From NCBI GenBank assembly GCA_022428035.1, contig JAKMDG010000160.1, forward strand, positions 1 to 5,801: a DNA stretch of 5,801 nt. Reading direction: 5' to 3'. A program made the translations under genes and the position numbers. Source of the stretch: Longimicrobiales bacterium. Lineage in GTDB: Bacteria; Gemmatimonadota; Gemmatimonadetes; Longimicrobiales; Gaopeijiaceae. Of this stretch, positions 1-5,801 are shown one piece after another (position 1 is the first letter of the stretch; the number at the start of each line of letters is the position of its first letter). The notes under the pieces are model-generated. The model was given only the letters and a program-made list of their open reading frames with translations, did not search any database and was not told the DNA's origin.

Positions 1-704
1 AAGACCTCGATCCGCTGGCGTCGGTACCCGGCGAAGAGCAGCACGTAGAGCACCGGCGAGACGAGTGCGCCAAGAAAAACGAAGTGCGCCACGCGCGCAC
101 CTGCAGCGAAGACGATGACAGCGCCAAGCATCGCGATCACAAGCGCAGTGGACAGGTCGGGCGCCATGAGTACGAGCCCGATCACGAGGCCCCACACCGC
201 CAGGAACGGAGCCAGGCCGCGACTGAGCGACGAGAAGTACGGTGCCTTGCGGACGGCCATCGCGGACGACCAGACAATGATCGCGATCTTCGCGACTTCC
301 GACGGCTGGATGGTCACACCAAGCTGCAGCCACCGGCGAGCACCGTTGATCTCCGGCGCAATCCCCGTAGTCCACGGGAGAACGCAAAGCACGAGCATGC
401 CTACGCTGATGGCGACGAGCGGCCAGGCGAAGAGCTCCCAGTATCGGTACGGCATCCAGGCGCACAGCAAGAGACAGGCAAACCCGACCAGGGCCCCAGC
501 GCCCTGGCGCACCACGTAGAAGGTATCCGACATGCCCTGGCTGAGCGCGAATACGGAGGACGCGCTGTACAGCGTCACCAACCCGAACGAGAGCACGAGA
601 AGGGTCAGGCCTACCACAGCTGCCGCTTCCCACCCACGCCCCAGTCCTGAGTCCGGGAGCCCCGCCGGTCCGGCAGGTGCGATATCCATGGGTCTCACGC
701 TCAC
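1..704 (-). CDS. ftsW: SEDS-family septal peptidoglycan polymerase FtsW, 3' end missing
   Basis: Membrane glycosyltransferase of the FtsW/RodA/SpoVE (SEDS) family, which polymerises lipid II at the division septum with a class B penicillin-binding protein. The frame runs open to base 1, giving 234 residues, about 55-60% of a usual FtsW. Hydrophobic segments lie near 27-47, 62-82, 87-110, 137-150, 165-181, 184-200 and 204-226. The SEDS hallmark INGARRWLQLG 119-129 with QPSEVAK 133-139 is clear, followed by APDLSTAL 181-188 and YRRQRIEV 227-234. The catalytic aspartate of the large extracellular loop lies outside the window. I choose GTG 704 because it overlaps the murD stop (GTGA) and has GAAGG seven bases upstream. 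ATG 689, in frame and five codons later, is a real alternative. FtsW rather than RodA is inferred from position after murD in the dcw cluster. Confidence 0.94.
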   Translation of the reverse strand, partial: MSVRPMDIAPAGPAGLPDSGLGRGWEAAAVVGLTLLVLSFGLVTLYSASSVFALSQGMSDTFYVVRQGAGALVGFACLLLCAWMPYRYWELFAWPLVAISVGMLVLCVLPWTTGIAPEINGARRWLQLGVTIQPSEVAKIAIIVWSSAMAVRKAPYFSSLSRGLAPFLAVWGLVIGLVLMAPDLSTALVIAMLGAVIVFAAGARVAHFVFLGALVSPVLYVLLFAGYRRQRIEV

Positions 705-2110
705 GCGACCGCCTTCGCAAGGCGCGTGAAGTGTCGGCCCCGGTGCTCATAGCTCTCGTACATGTCGAAACTCGAGCATGCCGGTGACAGCAGCACGGCG
801 TGGCCCGGCCCGGCTACAGAGAGCGCACACGCCACGACATCCTCGAGAGCACCATCCACCAGACGCAGCGACGGGATCGTCACGTCGGGATCGACGACGT
901 CTGTAACGGCATCTACATGGACACCGAGCGCGACGCTCAATTCCCGTATCGCGCGCGGCCCTGCTTCGCCGTATCCGATGACCACACGCACGTGGCTGCG
1001 GACCACCTTGGCGAGCTGACCAAACTCCTCACCCTTGTCCTTACCGCCGAGAAGCAGGACGACCGGGCGGTCGAGGCTGTTCAGTGCGCTGCTGGTCGCG
1101 GCAATGTTCGTGGCCTTGGAGTCGTTGATCCAGAGCACGTCCGCGTGGTCTGCGACCAGTTCGAGTCGATGCGGAAGAGCTCTGGCCGAGCCCAGCCCGG
1201 CGCTGATCCCACCGGGGGCCGCCCCAGCGAGGCGCGCCGTGAGCGCTGCGGTGAGTGCGTTCGTCACGTTGTGTGCACCGAGCAACGGGACATCGGACCG
1301 CGGAATGAGCGGCTCGAGCTCACCCTCGAAGCGCAGAAGCAGTTCACCGTCGGCGATGAAGGCGCTGCTGCCCGCTCCGGCACCGAAGGTGAAGCGCCGC
1401 CCTTTCGCATCTGATGCTAGTCGCGCGACTTCGTCGTCCCCGGCGGGGAAAACCCAGAGGCTCTCGTCTGAGGCATTGTCGAAGAGCCGTGCCTTATCGG
1501 CGTAGTACGATTCGACCGAGGCGTACCGATCAAGGTGATCGGGAGAGAGGTTGGTCACGACGCCAATGTCCGGCTGGAACATCTCGACACCAGCCAGCTG
1601 GAACGAGCTCATCTCGAGCACGATCCAGTCGGGCGGATCTTCCAGGCGTGCGAGATCGGATGCGGCAGGCGCGAGACCTCCTCCGACATTACCGCCGGCC
1701 GCGGAACGTATGCCCGAGGCGCGAAGAAGGTGATCCACCAGCAGAGTCGTCGTGGTCTTCCCATTGGTACCAGTGATTCCGATTAATGCACCAGTGAAGA
1801 ACCGACAGGCGAACTCGGGTTCGGAGATCCAGCGAGTATCTCGTTCAGCGAGCCCCCGGAGCACCGGTGCGTCCGGCGGGATGCCGGGGCTGGCGACGAC
1901 GAGGTCGGCATCGACCATTCGATCGATGTCGTGTCCTCCAAGCTGGACCTTGATTCCATCTCCGAGCTCGGTTCTACGAGCTGCAACTGCATCATCCGTG
2001 CGCGAATCCGAGACATAGACATCTCCTCCCTTTTCAACAGCCAACCGGGCGGCGGCGATTCCGCTCGCGCCGAGACCAATGACAGCCACGTTCATTCCAG
2101 ATAGATCCAT
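701..2110 (-). CDS. murD: UDP-N-acetylmuramoyl-L-alanine:D-glutamate ligase MurD
   Basis: Cytoplasmic Mur ligase that adds D-glutamate to UDP-MurNAc-L-Ala, the step before MurE. It has 469 residues from the ATG at 2110, slightly longer than the E. coli enzyme. Motifs: Rossmann-like GLGASG 12-17, SPGIP 74-78, P-loop GTNGKTTT 114-121, GGNVGG 139-144, LEMSSFQL 165-172, TNLSPDHLDRY 186-196, K206 in YYADK (likely carbamylated lysine), LLGAHNVTNALTA 276-288, LPHRLELV 312-319, NDSKATN 329-335, GGKDKG 355-360 and LLSPACSSFDMYESYEHRG 440-458. Start choice: ATG 2110 has GGGGA nine bases upstream. A TTG at 2113 would add one residue, and ATG 2095 would leave only a few residues before the nucleotide-binding loop and lacks a clear ribosome site. 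It is the only gene here set off by a spacer (40 bp after mraY). Its stop overlaps a possible GTG start of ftsW. Confidence 0.97.
   Translation of the reverse strand: MDLSGMNVAVIGLGASGIAAARLAVEKGGDVYVSDSRTDDAVAARRTELGDGIKVQLGGHDIDRMVDADLVVASPGIPPDAPVLRGLAERDTRWISEPEFACRFFTGALIGITGTNGKTTTTLLVDHLLRASGIRSAAGGNVGGGLAPAASDLARLEDPPDWIVLEMSSFQLAGVEMFQPDIGVVTNLSPDHLDRYASVESYYADKARLFDNASDESLWVFPAGDDEVARLASDAKGRRFTFGAGAGSSAFIADGELLLRFEGELEPLIPRSDVPLLGAHNVTNALTAALTARLAGAAPGGISAGLGSARALPHRLELVADHADVLWINDSKATNIAATSSALNSLDRPVVLLLGGKDKGEEFGQLAKVVRSHVRVVIGYGEAGPRAIRELSVALGVHVDAVTDVVDPDVTIPSLRLVDGALEDVVACALSVAGPGHAVLLSPACSSFDMYESYEHRGRHFTRLAKAVA
712..716 (-). promoter_or_regulatory. Possible ribosome binding site of ftsW
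   Basis: On the minus strand GAAGG lies in the last codons of murD, seven bases before GTG 704 and 22 bases before ATG 689. The spacing suits the GTG and is too long for the ATG, so this site is the main argument for the GTG start. Confidence 0.45.
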
Positions 2111-2119
2111 CAAACCACA

Positions 2120-2124
2120 TCCCC
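2120..2124 (-). promoter_or_regulatory. Ribosome binding site of murD
   Basis: On the minus strand GGGGA stands nine bases before the ATG at 2110. It favours that ATG over ATG 2095, which has only TGGA directly in front of it. The site lies in the short mraY-murD spacer, inside the possible 14-codon frame described in the findings. Confidence 0.6.
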
Positions 2125-2150
2125 GTCTTGCATGGCCGCAGCATATTCGC

Positions 2151-3257
2151 TCACCGGATCTTCAACGTGCTGAACGCGACCATCGCGAACAGGACGCCGA
2201 CAATCCAGAAGCGGATGACGACCGTGCTTTCGGACCAGCCGAGCTTCTCGAAGTGGTGGTGAACAGGGGCCATCCTGAAGACGCGCCGCCCCTCTCCAAA
2301 CCGCCGCTTCGTGTACTTGAACCACCCCTTCTGCACGATCACGGACAGCGTCTCCAGTACGAACACGCCGCCCACAATCACGAGGAGGAATTCTGCTTTC
2401 AGGAGGATCGCCATGACGCCGAGCGCCCCTCCAAGGGCCAGCGAGCCCGTATCGCCCATGAAGACTTCAGCGGGGTGCGAGTTGAACCAGAGAAAGCCCA
2501 GTGCACCACCGGCGAGCGCGAGCGCGAAGATCGTCAGCTCCCCCGCGCCTTCCAGATAGAAGAAGCCGAGGTATTGAGACGTGTCGACCCGACCTGCGAT
2601 GTAGGCAAAGATGCCCAGCGTGGCCGCGGAGATCGCCGTCAATCCGGCTGCCAGACCGTCGAGTCCGTCTGTGAGATTCACCGCGTTCGACGAACCCGAG
2701 ACGACAATCCCGGTGAAGACGATGAATGCGGGCACGGTGAACGCGGCGGCGACATTCGCAAAGAACGGGACTGTCGTCCACGTGGTCGGGTGCTCGGAGA
2801 TCGGACTCCAGACGAGAAAGGCACCCAGGGCCAGACCGAAGCTCCACTGCCCCACCATCTTGTAGCGTGCGACCAGCCCCCGCGTCTTGCCCTCAACCAC
2901 CTTCAGGTAGTCATCCAGAAATCCGATCGCGCCCATCCACAGCAACGCGACGAGGGCAATGATCGTGTACGGGTTATCGAGTCGAGCCCAGAGAAGCGTC
3001 GATACGGTGGTCGCCAGGATGATGATCAGTCCGCCCATCGTCGGCGTCCCGGACTTTACCAGATGCGTTTCAGGACCGACTTCGCGCACGACCTGCCCGA
3101 TGTTCGCTCGTCGCAGGCGACGGATGACAATGGGTCCGAAGACGAAGGCGATGATGAGAGATGTCACCACCGCACCCGCCGTCCGGAACGAGATGTAGAC
3201 GAAGACATTGAGCGGTGAGAAGACACCGGTCAGTCCGGGGAGCAGATGAGGGAGCAT
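2151..3257 (-). CDS. mraY: Phospho-N-acetylmuramoyl-pentapeptide transferase MraY
   Basis: Polytopic inner-membrane enzyme that transfers phospho-MurNAc-pentapeptide from UDP to undecaprenyl phosphate, making lipid I and releasing UMP. At 368 residues it is the usual length. Hydrophobic segments alternate with short loops throughout (for example 27-46, 76-91, 97-114, 135-150, 168-187), as expected for the ten-helix fold. Family signatures are all present: GTPTMGG 70-76, the Mg-binding FLDDYLK 113-119, NAVNLTDGLDGLA 191-203, FMGDTGSLALGG 266-277 and APVHHHFEKLGW 330-341. The C-terminus STLKIR matches the usual end of the protein, so the stop is real. The ATG overlaps the murF stop (TGATG) and has a good GGTGGA ribosome site six bases upstream. 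It sits between the gene making its soluble substrate (murF) and murD. Confidence 0.98.
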   Translation of the reverse strand: MLPHLLPGLTGVFSPLNVFVYISFRTAGAVVTSLIIAFVFGPIVIRRLRRANIGQVVREVGPETHLVKSGTPTMGGLIIILATTVSTLLWARLDNPYTIIALVALLWMGAIGFLDDYLKVVEGKTRGLVARYKMVGQWSFGLALGAFLVWSPISEHPTTWTTVPFFANVAAAFTVPAFIVFTGIVVSGSSNAVNLTDGLDGLAAGLTAISAATLGIFAYIAGRVDTSQYLGFFYLEGAGELTIFALALAGGALGFLWFNSHPAEVFMGDTGSLALGGALGVMAILLKAEFLLVIVGGVFVLETLSVIVQKGWFKYTKRRFGEGRRVFRMAPVHHHFEKLGWSESTVVIRFWIVGVLFAMVAFSTLKIR

Positions 3258-4648
3258 CAGTCGTCCACCGTCTCGACCGTCACGCCGAAGTCGGCGTGAA
3301 GTCGTGGGATGATGTCCTCGAGAGCAATCCCCCGGGACGCCTTCAGCAGGATGACCTCACCACCCTCCAGCCGCTCCCTGAGCGGGGGATATGCGGCCTG
3401 CCAGTCGTCCCCGATGACCAACCGTTCGTCATGACCTCCCGCCCGCACCGCCGCATCGGCGAACGCTCCCGTCGCGACAATAATGTCGATGTCACGCCCG
3501 ACGGCATCGGCGAACACGTCCGCGTGCAGTCCGGGGCCGGCCGTACCGAGTTCCAGCATCGATCCGAGAATCGCCACCTTCCGCCCGGTCACCGCCTGAT
3601 CTTCCAATACATCCAACGAAGCGCGCACACTCTGCGGATTCGCGTTGTAGCAGTCGACGATCAGCATGAGGTCCCCGATGCGCTGAAACTCACCGCGCAT
3701 CGACCCCATACGGGCTGAGCCGAGGCCGCGGACGGCGTCTTTCGGTGCTACGTGCAGTAGATCCGCGACTGTGAGCGCGAGGAGCGCGTTGGAGACTGCG
3801 TGGCGACCCGCCATTGGCGCCGTCACACGCTGCCCACGCCAGTCGAAGGTGTACCGCCCGAAGACGTCGACTTCGGCCTTGCGCGCGCGCGCGTCAGAGT
3901 CAGCCCGCTCGCTCCACCCCACGACCTGGACAGTGGAGCAGATCGCATGCGCGCGATCGGCGAGCACCGGAGGCTCGTCACCGACGACACAGCGTCCACC
4001 GTCGACCATACCGCGCAGGATGTCGAGCTTCTCTCGGAGCACACCATCGAGCGAGCCGAGCTTCTCGAGGTGACTCTCCCCGACCGTCGTGATCACGGCG
4101 ATATCGGGACGAGCGATCTGGACGAGTGTAGCGATCTCACCGGGCTCGTTCGTGCCGAGCTCCAGGACGACCGCTTCGACATTTTCGGGAGTTGCCAGAA
4201 GCGTAAGCGGCATACCGATCCGGTTGTTCAGATTCCCGGTCGTAGCATGCACACGGTGCGTCTCGCTGAGCGCCGCAGCGGTCATTTCCTTGGTGGTCGT
4301 CTTACCCGACGAACCCGTAATGGCCACCACGGGGGCGTCCAGATCCTGTCGACGCCACGCCGCGAGACGACCCAGAGCGACGAGCGTATCGTCCACGGGA
4401 TAGAGCCGACCCGCAGGATCACCCGCTGCGGGGCGAGATACGACTGCGGCTGCTGCCCCCTTCGAAAACGCGTCCGCGACGAAGTCATGTCCGTCGAACC
4501 GGTCACCGACGAGTGCCACGTAGACGTCACCCTCGGTCACTGATCGGGAATCGGTGGAGACGCCCCGGTACTCGATGCCGTCCTCCGCCAGATCTGTGCG
4601 CATCCCGAGCGCCTGGCGCACCGCAGCGTCATCCCACCGGAACGCCAT
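3257..4648 (-). CDS. murF: UDP-MurNAc-tripeptide:D-alanyl-D-alanine ligase MurF
   Basis: Cytoplasmic ATP-dependent Mur ligase that joins D-Ala-D-Ala to UDP-MurNAc-tripeptide, completing the soluble pentapeptide precursor. The 463-residue length is normal for the family. Visible motifs: STDSR 31-35 in the UDP-binding domain, P-loop GSSGKTTTKEM 112-122, the MurF-typical GNLNNRIGMPLTLL 138-151, ELGTNEPGEI 163-172, ESHLEKLGS 191-199, K207 in LREKLDI as the likely carbamylated lysine, GRHAVSNALLAL 281-292, YNANPQS 334-340, LGSMLELG 361-368 and KASRGIALE 436-444. Slight departures are KASR where KGSR is usual and DCYNANP where DSYNANP is usual. The ATG is fixed by the TGATG overlap with the murE stop. 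The Shine-Dalgarno signal there is weak (GGGTG, about 9 nt upstream), so ribosomes probably reinitiate from murE. The stop overlaps the mraY start in the same way. Confidence 0.98.
   Translation of the reverse strand: MAFRWDDAAVRQALGMRTDLAEDGIEYRGVSTDSRSVTEGDVYVALVGDRFDGHDFVADAFSKGAAAAVVSRPAAGDPAGRLYPVDDTLVALGRLAAWRRQDLDAPVVAITGSSGKTTTKEMTAAALSETHRVHATTGNLNNRIGMPLTLLATPENVEAVVLELGTNEPGEIATLVQIARPDIAVITTVGESHLEKLGSLDGVLREKLDILRGMVDGGRCVVGDEPPVLADRAHAICSTVQVVGWSERADSDARARKAEVDVFGRYTFDWRGQRVTAPMAGRHAVSNALLALTVADLLHVAPKDAVRGLGSARMGSMRGEFQRIGDLMLIVDCYNANPQSVRASLDVLEDQAVTGRKVAILGSMLELGTAGPGLHADVFADAVGRDIDIIVATGAFADAAVRAGGHDERLVIGDDWQAAYPPLRERLEGGEVILLKASRGIALEDIIPRLHADFGVTVETVDD
3264..3269 (-). promoter_or_regulatory. 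Ribosome binding site of mraY
   Basis: On the minus strand GGTGGA stands six bases before the mraY ATG and lies inside the last codons of murF. It supports the ATG at 3257 as the start and means mraY need not depend only on reinitiation from murF. Confidence 0.6.
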
Positions 4649-5801
4649 CAGAGAACACCCAGGTCGCGGAGGGCATCCCGAACGATGGCGGCCTCGTCGA
4701 ATGGCTGCTTTTCGGTTCCAAGAACCTGGTAGCTCTCGTGACCCTTTCCTGCCAGCAGAACAGTGTCGCCCGGCCGAGCAACCTCGAGCGCTGCCCCGAT
4801 GGCCTTCCGACGATCGCTAATACGGATGAACTCTGTCGAGCCCATGCCCTCGACGAGGTCGTCGATGATGGCGTCGGGATCCTCGGTCCGCGGGTTATCG
4901 GACGTCAGAACAGCGACATCGGCCACGCGAGCGACGGCCTCAGCCATCGGCCTGCGCTTGGTACGGTCACGATCTCCGCCCGCACCGAAGAGCACGATGA
5001 GGCGGCCATCCGTGAGTGGGCGCAAGGCACCCAGTGCGCCCTCGAGCGCGGCCGGTGTGTGTGCAAAGTCGATCAGCACGCCGAACGGATCGCTCACGAC
5101 GGACTCGAGTCGGCCAGCCACTTGGGGTGCCGTGCTCAGGCGCTCTGCGACCATGCTGAGCGTCAGACCCACTGCCATCGCGGCGGCAGCAGCAGCCAGT
5201 GCGTTCTCGACGTTAAAGCGACCGACGAGCGGCAGACAAACCTTCGCGTTCTGGTCACCGGCCACGAGGGTGAAGCTGCTACCCGTAGAAGTCAGCTGGA
5301 TATCGCGCGCCGTGAGATCGGCGGTGCTCTGAAGTGCATAGGTGACCACGCGGCGCCCACCGCTCTCCAGTGCCTGCCACGCGTCGTCGTCCACGTTCAC
5401 GACGAGCGTGCCCTCGCCGGAGACAAGGTCTACGAGCCCGAGCTTGGCGGCGCGGTACGCGGCCATATCGCCGTGGTAGTCGAGGTGGTCCTGCGTAAGA
5501 TTCGTGAAGACCGCGATATCGAAGGCAATACCATCGAGGCGGTGCTGCTCGAGTGCATGCGACGAGGCCTCCACCACGACGGCCTCGTACCGCGCGTCGG
5601 CGAGGTCACGGAGCCACTCGGTGAGCTGAACCGGGCCCGGCGTGGTGAGACCTTCGGTACCGGGGCGAACGCCGCCCACCTCGAGAAGCCCCAGGGTTCC
5701 GATCACCGCTGCCGTCCGCTCCGGAGCGACCAGATGCCGCACCAGCAGAGACGTTGTCGTCTTACCGTTCGTGCCCGTCACGCCGACGAGCGTCATCCCA
5801 T
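4648..5801 (-). CDS. murE: UDP-MurNAc-L-Ala-D-Glu:meso-diaminopimelate ligase MurE, 5' end missing
   Basis: Cytoplasmic ATP-dependent Mur ligase that adds the third residue of the peptidoglycan stem peptide. About 383 residues are visible. The family is usually near 490-500, so most of the N-terminal UDP-binding domain (roughly 105-110 residues) lies beyond the window. The Met at 5796 is internal, because the frame stays open to the edge and the P-loop follows at once. Counting from that Met: P-loop GTNGKTTT 8-15, EASSHALEQHR 76-86, TNLTQDHLDYHGD 98-110, K118 in YRAAK (the position of the carbamylated lysine), GRFNVENAL 192-200, FAHTP 244-248, GGDRDRTKR 273-281, DNPRTEDP 300-307 and GKGHESYQ 350-357. 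In this family DNPR marks meso-diaminopimelate rather than lysine as substrate (established knowledge). Small departures from consensus are TPAAL where TPDAL or similar is usual and a Thr in GGDRDRTKR. The TGA stop shares its A with the murF ATG, suggesting translational coupling. Confidence 0.97.
   Translation of the reverse strand, partial: GMTLVGVTGTNGKTTTSLLVRHLVAPERTAAVIGTLGLLEVGGVRPGTEGLTTPGPVQLTEWLRDLADARYEAVVVEASSHALEQHRLDGIAFDIAVFTNLTQDHLDYHGDMAAYRAAKLGLVDLVSGEGTLVVNVDDDAWQALESGGRRVVTYALQSTADLTARDIQLTSTGSSFTLVAGDQNAKVCLPLVGRFNVENALAAAAAAMAVGLTLSMVAERLSTAPQVAGRLESVVSDPFGVLIDFAHTPAALEGALGALRPLTDGRLIVLFGAGGDRDRTKRRPMAEAVARVADVAVLTSDNPRTEDPDAIIDDLVEGMGSTEFIRISDRRKAIGAALEVARPGDTVLLAGKGHESYQVLGTEKQPFDEAAIVRDALRDLGVL

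Noticed and set aside
84..650. A 188-codon plus-strand open frame opposite ftsW
   Set aside because: The minus strand here encodes an unmistakable SEDS protein that stays open to the window edge. The plus-strand frame has a charged, low-complexity composition and no family features.
2140..2165. A possible internal promoter before murD (TTGAAG and TATGCT on the minus strand)
   Set aside because: The two hexamers are only 14 bases apart, too short for a sigma-70 type promoter, and the matches are imperfect. Chance is more likely.
2079..3218. A 379-codon plus-strand open frame opposite mraY
   Set aside because: It lies wholly antisense to a full-length, motif-complete mraY. Its translation is rich in Arg, Asp, Glu, His and Gln with no recognisable domain, as expected when the complement of a GC-rich membrane-protein gene is read. 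It is a shadow frame.
3881..3893. A 13-base alternating GC run
   Set aside because: It falls inside murF and encodes part of an ordinary Asp-Ala-Arg-Ala-Arg stretch. The frame is intact, so there is no sign of slippage or of a functional repeat.
3800..4543. A 247-codon plus-strand open frame opposite murF
   Set aside because: Antisense to an intact murF; no recognisable motif and no credible ribosome site argument.
1741..5796. Similar DNA at the P-loop regions of murD, murF and murE, which might suggest repeats
   Set aside because: The likeness is the shared GTNGKTTT/GSSGKTTT nucleotide-binding motif of paralogous Mur ligases, an ancient duplication, not a recent repeat or recombination.

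Overview
The window is a stretch of a bacterial division and cell wall (dcw) cluster. Five genes lie on the minus strand, transcribed from high to low coordinates: murE (5' part cut off by the window end), murF, mraY, murD and ftsW (3' part cut off at base 1). No gene is supported on the plus strand. The DNA is GC-rich, and the many plus-strand open frames are antisense shadows of these genes.

Layout in transcription order: murE 5801-4648, murF 4648-3257, mraY 3257-2151, a 40-bp spacer, murD 2110-701, ftsW 704-1. murE/murF and murF/mraY each join through a TGATG overlap, where the last base of the stop is the first base of the next ATG. murD/ftsW can join through a GTGA overlap. The only spacer, between mraY and murD, can be read as a 14-codon frame that overlaps the mraY stop and ends on the murD ATG. 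No promoter, terminator, RNA gene, repeat array or mobile element is evident, so the genes look like the middle of one long, translationally coupled operon.

Together the products carry out the second half of cytoplasmic peptidoglycan precursor synthesis and the steps at the membrane. MurD adds D-Glu to UDP-MurNAc-L-Ala. MurE adds the third residue, and its DNPR motif points to meso-diaminopimelate. MurF adds D-Ala-D-Ala. MraY moves the phospho-MurNAc-pentapeptide onto undecaprenyl phosphate to give lipid I. FtsW is the SEDS-family glycan polymerase of the divisome that uses lipid II.

The organism is a bacterium with meso-DAP peptidoglycan and a classic dcw order (murE-murF-mraY-murD-ftsW). 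By established dcw order, I would expect ftsI and upstream genes beyond 5801, and murG/murC/ftsQ beyond base 1. The phylum cannot be fixed from this sequence. The overall style would fit a high-GC Gram-negative lineage such as Gemmatimonadota or Proteobacteria, but this is a weak guess. This is an ordinary housekeeping region and I found no convincing new biological system. The main points worth a second look are the tight stop-start coupling and the tiny frame in the mraY-murD spacer.
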